A stretch of DNA of 60,987 bases from Chara braunii (Eukaryota > Streptophyta > Charophyceae > Charales > Characeae), in assembly GCA_003427395.1 (NCBI GenBank), contig BFEA01000222.1, positions 452,376 to 513,362 on the forward strand, given 5' to 3'. A model generated the notes under the pieces. It was not told the origin of the DNA and ran no database searches. It saw only the letters and a list, made by a program, of their open reading frames with translations. This document shows positions 11,749 through 22,146 of this stretch, piece after piece; positions within the stretch are counted from its first letter, which is position 1; every line of letters starts with the position of its first letter. The position numbers and the translations under genes are program-made.

Positions 11749-12361
11749 AAGCTACAAAACTGTACACAATCTGCACTAAGACACTCTTTGATGCTTAACC
11801 ACAGCGTTGTGCACAGACCGACTTATAATTAAACTAATTAATCGGTGGCTGCGTCAAAGAGTATATAAATTTGGGTCCAACAGGTAAGTTCGGGTTCCTA
11901 CAAATGAGACTAGACTTTGACTAGTTCGCAAACAAAAGCATAATGAACAAAGAACAGTTCTAAACTATGATGTCTGTCAGATGTCAATGGTTGTACATCT
12001 AAATAATCAAGAGTAAAAAATAGAATCGCTTGTTGGGTCTGTTTGCAGAATGGAATCTTGCCCGAACTTATCACCTGGAATCTACCCCTCCCTGAGTTCA
12101 TCTTGAATGTCTCTTGTCGTCAACGTCCCTGAGCGATCCAGATAGCGTGCGTGTCTGAAGGTGTGCACACGGCCCACCCCTGTGCCCCGAGTCCTGCTGA
12201 GCTGGCCAGCCCTGCACCGTATTTATCCTCGCGTGCAGCGAGCCTTACACCGACCGATTGGCTGATCAGGAGGCGTTTTTATGGACGGCCCTCGAAGTCC
12301 TCAAGAATTCTTTAACGTCGCAAACAGGACTACGATCACAACCAATGGAAGGTATCTCGCC
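11749..12361 (-). repeat. Upstream leader and LTR-like flank of element B
   Basis: Non-coding DNA immediately upstream (in B orientation) of the gag start. A TATA-like GGATAAATAC on the minus strand lies at 12218-12227. I could not match this region to any sequence beyond the 3' end of B, nor identify a primer-binding site, so the LTR boundaries are unknown. AT-rich around 11820-11880. Confidence 0.4.
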
Positions 12362-12393
12362 GGTTCTATAACTATTATAAGCAAAATCCGGAG
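12362..12393 (+). repeat. 32-bp scrap of B-type pol at a mosaic junction
   Basis: The 32 bases starting GTTCTATAACTATTATAAGC are identical to the reverse complement of the start of the RT region of element B (around 9104-9135; it encodes [10 protein letters not shown]). Immediately to the right the sequence becomes C-family pol. It marks a recombination or assembly breakpoint between two element families. Confidence 0.7.
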
Positions 12394-13916
12394 GCCTGCC
12401 ACCCTTTCTCGTAGGCCTGACACTCTCTTCTTGATCTCCTTCACTCACTCTTTTGGGGAGAAGACTCGTCAGACCATTGCCCGATTGCTGGCCCACGACC
12501 CGATTTTTGGGCCCACAATGAGGAACCTGCAGGACGATCCTGCCTCTGAACCATTCTAGTTTCATATCTGTTGTACACTTGCAGCAGAGGTGAGGAACGT
12601 TTGTGTATTCCTCAGGATCGCAAGTTGAGAACACTCCTGATGTCAGAGTGGCATGATGCCCGTGGTCGCATTGGAGCCCTGAAATCATATGCGACCCTAT
12701 CACAGTGGTTCTTCTGGAAAGAGATGAGGAGTGACATGCTTATGTTGACACCTGTGAGTTGTGCCAAAGGAATAAGGGCGTACGCAGACCTCCCCTTGGC
12801 CTACTCAAACCACTTCCCATTCCTGAGGCACCTGCACAGTTAGTGTCTATTGACTTCACTGATTTGGGTAGGACCACTCCTCGTGGTATGCGTGAAGTTA
12901 TGGTATGTGTGGACAGGTTCTCCAAATACGCAGAGTCCATTTGCCAAGAGAAGCCAGAGTCCCTGCCGTCCAGGCGCGTTTGCTGACAGGTGGGTCACTC
13001 ATCATGGACGACCCACCTCCATTGTCAGTGATCGAGATCCCCGTTTCTGCAGCCATGAATGGCAGTCCTACTGCAAGGACTACCTTCATTCTCGTTTGGA
13101 CATGACATTTGGTCGTCATCCTGAAGCCAATGGCCAGGCTGAAGTAATGAACCAGATTCTGTTCCAGTTGCTGCGTCTTGTGATCAGTCCAGATCAACAG
13201 GACTGGGATCTTCATCTGGGTCATGCATAACTGGTGTATAATACTTACGTACACTCCTCCACTGGTTTCACACCCTACCAGTTACACTGGGGCTGTGAAC
13301 CACGTCAGCCTCTCGATGATATCATCGATAAGGCTACTCCTACACTGACACCTGAAACTGCAGAGTTCACCAGGCGATACCGTGTGGATATTGAGCGTGC
13401 TCATGCCAACCTGCTCAAAGCCCAGAAGGCTATGATTCAGCAGGTTAACCGACACCGCCGCTCGTCTACTATTCGCACAGGTGACTGGGTTTGGGTCCTC
13501 AGTTATGAGTTATCCCGGGAGGAGGACATTTCACCTAAGTTGTTGCCACGATACATGGGTCCATGGCAGGTTTTAGATACAGTGGGGGCTGACCCTTTTG
13601 GACCTTCCTATGTTATGGATGCTCCCCTGCATTTACAAACCTACCCTGCCTTCATGCATCCAAGTTGTTGCCCTTTACCTCAGCTGATGCATTTCCAGAC
13701 AGACCCCCTCAATTTGGTCCACCGGTCCCTGGGAAGGGATATGACGTGGAGAAGATTGAGGATGAGATGGGTACTGGCTCATATGTGCAGTATCTTGTGA
13801 AGTTCATGTACCAGCCTCATACTGAGGATCACTGGTTTACACGTAAAGAACTTCTCAAGACAGCAAAGTCAACTGTCCTAAAATATGAGGCAGCTAAGAA
13901 GGGATTATACCCTTGA
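12394..13916 (+). pseudogene. Element D: 3' part of pol (integrase), 5'-truncated
   Basis: Close relative of element C pol. Similarity begins at the end of RNase H (TLSRRPDTLF, Cys-free linker) and runs through the integrase. The HHCC finger is degenerate (GHFG replaced by GRIG). SIDFTDLGRTTPRGM gives the first Asp, the second lies in IVSDRDPRF (about 13023), and GQAEVMNQ gives the Glu (about 13140). The C-terminal integrase domain and a chromodomain-like tail, YLVKFMYQPHTEDHWFTRKE, end at a TGA at 13914-13916. The frame is broken several times between 12560 and 13250 and once near 13650. RT, protease and gag are absent, so it can only be a passive remnant. Confidence 0.9.
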
Positions 13917-13958
13917 CTATCTACACGCCTGCTCTCCTAGCTCGGAGGTCCTCGCTTC

Positions 13959-13967
13959 GGGGGAGGG
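13959..13967 (+). other. Polypurine tract of element D
   Basis: GGGGGAGGG a few bases before the TGCAATG that opens the 3' LTR. The same arrangement (GGGAGGGTAAG then TGCAATG) is found in element C. It would prime plus-strand synthesis. Confidence 0.75.
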
Positions 13968-13973
13968 TAGGTC

Positions 13974-15235
13974 TGCAATGACTTGCTGTTTTATGCCGCC
14001 TGTGACCCGTCGACCCGAGGCTGTAACATAGGTAGGTTAGTTGTCTTTTGTTTGGCTGAGGGCTAACCGAGAGACATGCCTGTACGGAAAATTCGTGAGG
14101 GACCTAACTGTAAATATGGAAAAATATAGGCCCTACTAACTAGAATTTCCTACAGCTACCCTAACTGCGAATAGCAGGCCCGGGCTACCCCTAGGACAGA
14201 CAGGCCCTGAAGGCCTGTGCTGATAGACGGTCCTATAGCCTATAGCCGGGTAGGGAAGAGGCCGAGAGGCTGAAACTGAAACGGTACCAGTCGGTCTAAT
14301 CAGTCCGGTCTAGGTCTAGGCTAGGGTAGTGTAGTTCTATAGATAGATTGTAGGCATCGGTTCGGGGCTTTTGGCAGTTGGTACCGTGTATGTCGCTGCT
14401 CTGCAACGCATGAACTGGAGTGGTGACAGCTTCAGCGTTGGAGAAGACAGACATAGCCAGACCTGCGAAGCTCGGCCATAGCTGGGACCTGCGCTGTCCT
14501 CTGACAGCACCGGGGGCTGTTCAGAGGTCTGGGCTATCTGGAGTCTGCTGGAGGCACGAGAAGTTGGTGCCCTGCTGAACCCTCCTCAAGAGTAGGGTAT
14601 CAGGGTGTTTGGCGCTGCAGCCATAGCTGCAGTTTCCTTCCTCAGAGATCATCCTTGTCAGGAGAGGTGGCGCTGCTACAGCCTTCCACCCGGGAAGTCT
14701 TCTGGCACTTCATCTTCATCAGATACTGTGGCGCTGGTCTTCTTCTTCATCCTCTGAGAGGCGCTTGGCCTCAGAGGCACGTTTCAGGGTGGCGCTTCCC
14801 TTTGGAGGCAGTATCTGGGTGGCGCTGTTTGTTTCAGGGACTCAGGGGTAGTATAGCGGTTACTCAAGGTTGGGGAGTGAAGCGCTGCTCATTCCTGAGC
14901 AGCACACCATGGTTCTGAGGTTATTCTGATATTTCGAGACTCTGAGTTTAATAAACAGTGTGTATACTGTGTGTGGACTATCATTGCTTCGTTGTTTCCT
15001 GGATGTGATCTACTCGGCTTTCCTTTGTGACTGGTTGTGAGGATTCTGTGGAGCAAATTGCACTTTCAGTATTTTCTGTCATATTGGATGGACAAGTCTT
15101 CCGCTGTGCCTATCTCTCTCTGTGCGGTGTGATACTCCCATCCTCTCCCCTTCCTTCTGTGTATGTATGGGCGTACCTGGAAGTCTATGTGTGCGAGCGT
15201 TGGTCTTTTGACAACAAACAACCAGGTTCATAACA
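13974..15235 (+). repeat. 3' LTR of element D
   Basis: Starts TGCAATGACTTGCTG, exactly like both element C LTRs, and ends in TTCATAACA (CA at 15234-15235). It is about 1.26 kb, longer and clearly diverged from the C LTRs in its first 600 bp, so it is a different subfamily. It contains AATAAA (around 14951) as a possible polyadenylation signal and CATA-loop hairpins at 14471-14486 and 14615-14632. No 5' LTR partner is present. Confidence 0.85.
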
Positions 15236-15817
15236 CAACAGTCCTCTGCAACATTCTCAACATTGCCATCACTCTACCCTTTGTGATGCAGAGATGGTAC
15301 TCAAGTCATCCTCCGTTTGTGGGCCATATGTTTCACCTTCAGGTTTTCCTCTTTTCATTTTCTTTTCCCCCTTTTTTCCTGTTGGCATGGTGTTTATCCC
15401 GTTGGCATCGCTATGGACAAATCTCTGGACCAGAGTCAACAGGAGGACATGCCAGTTTGGTGAATCGATTGCTTCAGTATTTGTCTGCAACTTTGGATCG
15501 AACCACTTGCCAATCTGTCAAGAACGTCAGTTGAGAGGAGCATGGACTTTGCAGACCTGTAATACCTGTCTCCTGTAAACAATCAAACTGGTCCTTTGAC
15601 TGAGTCAATGCACAAGCAACCATTTGATTGACCATCTTGATTCAGCTAAAAGTTTAAAACACATTTATACCGCATGGTTCAACCAATCAATGGAATTTAC
15701 AGCCAGTGGTTTGGAATCTTGTGGTTTCTGACTAACTGGTCTGGTGACTGGCTGACATGCATCATACTACAGCTTGTTTACTTGATGATTCGCGTTTTGC
15801 ATGTGACTGGGGATCAG
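15236..15817 (+). other. Probable host intron upstream of the IFT172 exon
   Basis: Non-repetitive sequence between the element D LTR and the exon. A branch-point-like CTAAC (in TGACTAAC, about 15729-15735) and the acceptor GGGGATCAG ending at 15817 are visible. I find no further IFT172 exon in it. Confidence 0.5.
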
Positions 15818-15979
15818 GTTGCTTATGCGTGGGCAGTGAGTCTGGGAGGTGAAGCTGGAGCTTTGCTGTTGACCAGGTTTGGGCTCATGGAGCAGGCTGT
15901 GGACTATGCAATTGAGAGTGGAGCATTTAATCATGCCTTTGAGCTATGCCACATATCTCTCAAGCAGAAACTCCCTGAG
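15818..15979 (+). CDS. IFT172: Internal exon of intraflagellar transport protein IFT172
   Basis: A 162-bp, 54-codon exon of phase 0 at both ends, bounded by CAG before 15818 and a strong donor CCTGAG|GTGAGG after 15979. The translation begins VAYAWAVSLGGEAG, continues with RFGLMEQAVDYAIESGAF and AFELCHISLKQ, and ends KLPE. This is the helical-repeat segment of IFT172 known from algae and animals (family pattern VAY-WA-SLGGEA...LL-KFGL-E-A-DYA...FAFEL...K-PE). IFT172 is an IFT-B component that moves cargo in cilia and flagella, so the organism has, or had, ciliated cells. No neighbouring exon is seen in the window, implying either introns of many kilobases or a stranded fragment. Identification is from memory of the family; a protein search would settle it. 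Confidence 0.85.
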
Positions 15980-16412
15980 GTGAGGTCGATTGCTCAACTG
16001 ACCACGTCAGTCAAGTTCAATCTACAGCACTGAAAGGCTGTAGATTGAACCAATGACATGCAGACGGCACAAAAGCCATTTCCTGTTTCATAGTTGATTC
16101 AATCTCTGTCGCACACAAAAACGATCGTGCAATGTCCTCTAATTATTTTTAGACAAGAACTCCCTGTCCATCAGCGGAGAGCTCACACAACTCCAACGCT
16201 GGCAAGTTTGACCGACCACTCCATTGCACTTGCCTCAGGGCCTAGGCCAGTTTCTGTGGATTTGAAACAACAAAATTTGGTTTGCAAATTAACAATCCAA
16301 TGGACCACCGGAAAAGTCAGAGGCCATGTCGTAACCATAGAAGTCACAAAAATGGGGTGGTAGCTCAAAATGAAACGGTTTCACCCAGTTGACCCGACAT
16401 TGCAGACACAGA
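15980..16412 (+). other. Probable host intron downstream of the IFT172 exon
   Basis: Begins with GTGAGG. It contains a perfect 13-bp inverted repeat with an 8-base loop (TTCAATCTACAGC at 16016-16028, complement at 16037-16049). Otherwise I see no coding or repeat structure. Confidence 0.5.
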
Positions 16413-16640
16413 GATTCGACCCCTAGACCTGTGTCCTAACCCTGTACATTGAACCTGTGTGCTGAGTGAGATTCGATCCCTAGACCTGTGCCCAAACCCT
16501 GTACATTGACCCCGTGTGCTGAGTGAGATTCGATCCCTAGACGTACCCTGTACCCTGTACATAGGCCCAGCGATCTGTGTGAGACTCGATCCCTAGGTCT
16601 GTAGATTAGGAGTTAGGTCTGTTACTGTTAGGCTTAGGAA
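16413..16640. repeat. 57-bp tandem repeat with GATTCGATCCCTAG core
   Basis: Four degenerate units begin at 16413, 16470, 16527 and 16583. Each contains GATTCGA(T/C)CCCTAGACCTG or a close variant. The core is reminiscent of a tRNA B-box, and similar words occur singly near 30070 and 30190. No A-box or tRNA fold accompanies it. Confidence 0.75.
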
Positions 16641-17223
16641 GGTCTGTTCTAGAAGTCTCTATTTGTTACATGCCCAGTTGGACGATGTACATATATAACC
16701 AAAGATCCGCAATGTGATGAAAAGGACTGAATGGACAATGCAGTGCAAGCAGTGTACATCCTGATACATACAAAAATGGTGCTTTACATCGCAGTGGAAG
16801 ACTTAGATATAAGTCCTGACCTGACCGGGACTGACCTCACTCACAAAGTACAAGACAGCGTAGCAGAATGCTGGAATACCAATGACTAGCCCAATCAATG
16901 TCGCAATGCAGATCAAACATACATCATCCTTATCATAAGGTGTGAAGGGGCCTGACGCTACACACGGGAAGAAGGTGCCAGGTCCAGATCATGCACAGAC
17001 GAAGAGAAGGGAAACAGACGAAGAAGATGGGGGGAAGATGGAAATGTCGTCAACACCAAGTCATCATTACAAGTCCCAAATAACCCCCCGTCAAATGTCT
17101 GAAGCCCAATGTCTAGTCTGGACCAAATGTCACCAATCCCGCTCTCTCTCGTAGTCTGCTGATGCAGTGAAGTCAGGTAGCGATAGGGTGAGAGGAAGAT
17201 GGTGGACTGAGAAGAGGAAGAAG

Positions 17224-17228
<5 letters not shown>
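16641..17228. other. Unassigned spacer
   Basis: No gene, repeat or RNA recognised. Composition is unremarkable. Confidence 0.4.
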
Positions 17229-17265
<37 letters not shown>

Positions 17266-17346
17266 NNNNNNNNNNNNNNNNNNNNNNNNNNNNNNNNNNN
17301 NNNNNNNNNNNNNNNNNNNNNNNNNNNNNNNNNNNNNNNNNNNNNN

Positions 17347-17376
<30 letters not shown>
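17229..17376. repeat. (CT)n microsatellite containing an 81-base gap
   Basis: CT dinucleotides flank a run of N (17266-17346). The true array length is unknown. Confidence 0.95.
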
Positions 17377-17378
<2 letters not shown>

Positions 17379-17894
17379 GTGCCAGGTACTCACCTGTGAA
17401 GATGGCGCTGTGCTGCAGGTACCTCGAAGACGAAGCTGGAGCTATGGCACTGCAGGTAAGTCTCCCTGGCCTCCACCCAATCTCTCTCTCGCTCCAGTAC
17501 TACTCTAGCTCCTACCAGAGCCCAACGCTGAAGACTACCTGCTAACGCTACTAGCGCCCAGCGCTGAAGACTACTGCTAGCGCTACTACTCCTCCTCCAG
17601 CGCTCCTCCAGAGTGCTGCTGCCGACTCCTGAAGACTACCTCCTGCCACCTGAACTGCACGTGAAGTGCCTGGGAAGTACCTAGGAACTACCTGCAGACT
17701 GCAGGGCGGGCCAGTCCTATATAGTGCTGGCATCCAGGAGGCTGCTCTTGCCAATGCCAAAACGTGCCAGACCCTGGCGCTGAAGCTCAACCAAGGGTTG
17801 TCTTGAAATGGCCTGTGCTAAAACCCTGGTCTGGTGCCTGAGTTTCAGGGCAGGTCGATCTGATGAGGTTCTGAAAATGGCCCTCCGTTTCAGG

Positions 17895-18060
17895 CTGAAA
17901 AGACTCAGGGCCGGGAAGGCCCTGTTTTAGGCTGAAACGACACAGGGCCTGTAGGCCCTTGTTTTCAGGCTTTCAGACTGAAACGACACAGGGCCTGTAG
18001 GCCCTTGTTTTCAGGCTTCCGGGCTGAAAACGACACGGGCCTGAAAAATGGCCCGTGCAG
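17895..18060. repeat. 46-bp tandem repeat with palindromic core
   Basis: Units begin at 17932, 17978 and 18024, with a degenerate one before them. Each of the two best copies contains AGGGCCTGTAGGCCCT, a perfect inverted repeat with a two-base centre. It lies just upstream of the family-E LTR and may be part of its U3. Confidence 0.8.
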
Positions 18061-18798
18061 CCTGTTACAGGCGCAGCATGTAACACTATCTGAGTCTACT
18101 GAGGCCTAGAGTCTCTGTGAGAGTGTAGGCTCTGGAAGGTCGTAGGTCCCTGTAGGCCAGTCCAGTTAGCAAGTACCAGGGGTAGGGGCTGCACGTGGGA
18201 AAAGTTCTGGACCCCGCTGTGGGTTCCACACGTTTTGACCCAGAAGGCCAAACGTCTGGAAGCTTCCCTGGGCCACACGTTTTGGCCCAGGCCCACAGGT
18301 TTTGAGGCAGGCCCAGGTACCTCCACTGAAGTATAAATAAACAGGCAGCGTCCGGCCATTCATTCATTCGCCTGTGTGCCATGCGGAAGAGCTGCATTGG
18401 TATCTTGTGCGTGGAGGACTGCAGGTGCCCGGAGAAGAAGTGGGCTGTGAAGAAGACAGCGGCCATAGCGAACCAGCGAAGGAGACACTGGTGGTCATAG
18501 CTTGGAGGAGGAAGACGCCGGCGGCCATAGCCGCCCAGCTGCTGGTGTAGATAGAGTGTACAGAGTGTGTGTGTGTGGACAGCGTGGACATTCAGGGTGA
18601 TCCTTGTGCATGCAAGAGTGTGGGGAAGTGAGGCTGGTGGTAGAGACTGTGTTCGGCGGCCATAGCCGCAAGTTGTACAGTTGATTCAAACTGAGTTTAA
18701 TACAAGTTCATTGTTGTTTCTGAGTTTGAAGAGTTCAGTTTGCCATTGTTTCTCAAGTGTGCATGTTGTGAGCAAGTCCGGAGTCTAGTCTGATTGCA
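18061..18798 (+). repeat. Family-E LTR, copy 1 (left limit approximate)
   Basis: Homologous to 30180-30940. Shared features are a TATA box (18332-18340), then CCATTCATTCATTC and CATGCGGAAG just downstream, a short GT run, the phrase CAGGGTGATCC and an end GATTGCA (18798). No primer-binding site follows, so this is a 3' or solo LTR. It contains two perfect GGCGGC/GCGGC-CATA hairpins (18520-18535, 18656-18669). The upstream limit cannot be fixed because the two copies diverge before the TATA box. Confidence 0.6.
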
Positions 18799-21088
18799 AA
18801 AAGTTCAAAACTTATCCACTATCAACAGCACAGAGATAACCAAGGAGATGTCTTTCGGGACATACGTTAAAGTTGCAACCGTACAGAGAAGCTTAGTATG
18901 GCCCCTGTGCAAGGATGTTACATGCTGAGCCTGCACACGGGCCCCATTTCAGGGCCCCGACGGTTGCCGAGGGGCCCCCAGGACGCGTGCCCATCAGACA
19001 CGCGCCCTGGAGGCCCACGGCGGCCCTCAGGCCGCAGGTACGGAATAGCCACAGCATTTATTTATTTATTTATTTCACTGTCCTATTTTTGTCTGTTCAG
19101 ACGTCGTTTCGGACTTGCAGGCCCCAAGCTATGCCTTGGGCTGGGTACACCAGGGGCAGGGCCGTTCTGAGGCCAGGCGCGTTTTGCGCCCTGCTGCATC
19201 AGCAGGACGGTCTGGACGGCCGGTAGGGGCCCAGACCGTATGGGCCGTTTTTGGCCAGCATCAGAGGCACGCCCAGCCAGGCGCAGCGCTACTTATGGCT
19301 GGGCTACGGCTGGGCACACAGACAGTTCGAGTAGCTCACTTCTTGGGCGACAAGCTGCTGGACCAGCACTGCATGCTACAGCGCTGCGCGAGGAGGCTAG
19401 AGGTAGAGGTTAGGTAGGCAGAGGGGCGGAGGCCATACCTGCAGTGGCGGACCTACCTGGCGCCATAGCTGGGCTCCGCGCACGCGCCAACCTGCACACG
19501 ACGGCGACACGATGACGGTCAGTACCGGTGGCGGCTCCCTGCAGGTGAGACAGCGAGGAGGACGACATCTTCTTCCTCTTCTTCGTCTCGTCTCCATCTC
19601 ACCTCCTCCCTCCTCCCTCCTCCTTCCTTCTTCTTCTTCTTCTCCTTCTTCTTCTTCTTCTTCTTCAAAGAGAGAGAGAGGTTACTGGTAGAGGTTACAT
19701 CAGGCATACGCCCAGGATCTGATTCGAGATTCTGTGGCAGAAATTGATTGGACACTCGGCAAGGGACTATTATTGGACTTCGCTATCGCGATCTTGGTCT
19801 TCTCCCTCGCCTCTATCTTCGTCTTGCCTCCTTCCCCCATCTCTCATTCGTGGTATCTCCCCCATGTGTGTGCGCAATGAGGGACCTTTCTTTCCTGTAT
19901 GTGGTCCTTCCTCCCTCTCCCACATGTGTGGTGTATGATGGGGTGTCGCGTCAGTATCTGACAGGTCAGGTCATATCTCTGAGTCTTCCGCTGCGCTACA
20001 TTGTGCCATTTTCATATGTATCTTGATGTACATTGCTTGTTGATGCTTTGCTGGCAATGCATTGTCCATACGAGTCCTTTTCATCACTTTGCGGATCCTT
20101 GGCTCCCATACATTGCCCGACTGGGCATGTTACAAAGGATAAAACACATAAATCGAGAAATGGTCCATATTTAGAGAAAAAAGAAGGAGACTTAGGAGAG
20201 TATGTATGTCTGTATCTAGCCTCAACAGTACAACATACTGAACAGAACCATGGAATGAAAAGCCCCTATTGTGACGGGGCTGAGGCAGCACAGCGAGGTC
20301 GGGGAAGAGAGAGGGAGGGAGTGAGAGCACACACACACACTCACTCAACTCGACACGGACTCGACACGGACTCGACACGACTCGACGGACGCAGACACAA
20401 AGTGGCAAAGTCGCAAAGTCGCAATCTTGGATTCCGAACACAATGTCACAGCAAGTCACACTGAAGCACAAGCACTGAGGCCGAAAACTGAATGATGAAC
20501 TCAGCTTGAGTCCGGTCTTAAGTACCGAACTCAAGTTGAGTACCGAGGGCAGAAGTGCAATTTGCCTCGGGACTGAACTGAAAATCGAAGGTCTGAGCCT
20601 GGGCGCCAGAAGGCGAGATGGCACCAAGTATCAAAATCCGAAAATGCCTGAGGAGGGATTTGAGAACAGGCGCCAACTGCAGAGGGCGCCAACAGTCAGG
20701 CACCTGAGATCAGAGACTCAAAAATGAAATAGCAGCCTGGCGGGTGGTGACCCGCGGACCAGGGATCGAGCCCTGGCTGAGTCGTAACACCTATTGTGTA
20801 TAATTACCGGACGGTAGCCCTGTCAATTTTGTTTATGGGATGAGCGACCAGACTTCTATGCTACTTCCCATGTTTTCACCTTCCCTTCATCACCTGCTTG
20901 TTAAGCTCTCAGTGTTTCTACTTCGTTGCCTCTGGATGAATGTTTGAACATGTGACTTCTTTTTTCGGAGAAACCGTGAATGTGTAAATGGGTGATAGTG
21001 GGTTCCAATCTCTTTTTCCAAGTCCAAACTTGATTCCGAAAAGGATTGTGCAACTCACCGCAAATGTGTAGAATTACCATGATCTGTG
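18799..21088. other. Repeat-rich spacer before element C
   Basis: No gene recognised. It contains a GC-rich stretch with many short inverted GGCC/GGGCC words (18930-19330), (TTTA)n at about 19055-19075, a CTT-rich microsatellite at about 19570-19665, (AC)n at about 20328-20340, and an ACTCGACACGG short tandem repeat at 20348-20385. Two adjacent perfect hairpins (20741-20754 and 20759-20776) are also present. The last 280 bp look unique. Confidence 0.5.
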
Positions 21089-22132
21089 TGCAATGACTTG
21101 CTGATTTTAACTGCCGAGACTGACTGCGAGGCTGTATAGTGCACTGCTGTGTTTGCTGTGTGTTTTGCTGTGTTTTTTTTAGTCACACTGAGGGTCGCCC
21201 GCTGTTCTAAAAATAGCCTGAATTAACAGCAGCAGAGGCTGAGTAGTTACCGGCCCTAAGTGGCCTTGAGCCCTAAGTGCAGCAGTAGGACCAATTTCGT
21301 AGAGGCCGACCAGGCCCTAACTGAAACGGTACCGGTAGGTCCTAGGCTAGGGTAGTGTAAAATCTACAAGTAGGTTGGGGTAGGACTGTTTAGGACTTTT
21401 GGCTGTTNGTAGGTTGGGGTAGGACTGTTTAGGACTTTTGGCTGTTGATTTTTCGCGCAGCAGCGTTTGGAGAAGCCAAGCAAGTTGGCGGTGGCAATTG
21501 TCTGCAGGCGGCATCCTGAGACCCTTGCCTAGGATGGCGGCCATAGCTGGCCCTTCTGAAGGTTGCCGGAGCTGGGGCACCCTCAGCGTAGCTACCCTGG
21601 TGGTATCTGCTTCTGGCCAGGCTATGCTGAGGCTCTTCACTGAGTGCTTGTGGGTGGCGGCAGCTATAGCTGCCTGTTTTTTCGTCAGAGTTGTCCATCG
21701 GCACTGAAGACTCCATCACAGGATCTGTTCTTCATCTGGGTGGTTGGCGCTGGCCTCTGGGAGGCTGTTTCGGTTGTGCGCTACTAACTTGGTGTAGGGT
21801 AGAGAGTGGAGTGTGGGGTTCTGAGTGTGGCGAGATACTAGAACAAACTCTGTAACGATATTTGGTCTAATTGGCTCGTCATCAGTGCGAATTCCAATTG
21901 TTATCCTCGCAGGTTTCTTTTTGTGATTGGTTGTTGGGAGTTTGTAAGAGAGTGAGGATCACGCAGTGTCTTCTCCCCATTTGTGCATGGCTGAACTTCC
22001 GCTACATACTCTGATCTGTGTACAGTTTGGACTTTGTCTCCTCTCCCCCTTCTCTTACGCATGTATGGGCATGTATGAGACTGTTTGTGTGTGAGTGGCG
22101 GTAAAAATCATCAGACAACCAAGTTCATAATA
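21089..22132 (+). repeat. 5' LTR of element C
   Basis: Opens TGCAATGACTTGCTG. The end is set at TTCATAATA, where copy D has TTCATAACA, implying that the terminal CA mutated. It is exactly 39 bp longer than the 3' LTR because of a duplicated block at 21370-21446 containing a single N, probably an assembly join error. It includes a GGCAGC-TATA-GCTGCC hairpin (21659-21674). Confidence 0.9.
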
Positions 22133-22134
22133 GT

Positions 22135-22146
22135 TGGTATCGAAGC
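22135..22146 (+). other. Primer-binding site of element C
   Basis: TGGTATCGAAGC, two bases after the 5' LTR. It matches the TGGTATC... complement of the 3' end of initiator tRNA-Met used by many plant LTR elements, with a difference in the middle. Confidence 0.75.

Noticed and set aside
11882-12074. Inverted similarity GGTAAGTTCGGG / CCCGAACTTATCACC in the element B flank
   Set aside because: Short and imperfect, 160 bp apart; not convincing as terminal repeats.
15674-15817. Upstream in-frame extension of the IFT172 exon
   Set aside because: The residues before 15818 do not fit the family, and a CAG acceptor sits exactly at the start of similarity.
20741-20776. Possible tRNA gene (two adjacent perfect hairpins, one with a TCGA loop)
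   Set aside because: No acceptor stem, anticodon arm geometry or A-box; the second stem has 6 bp with a 6-base loop instead of the 5/7 T-arm.
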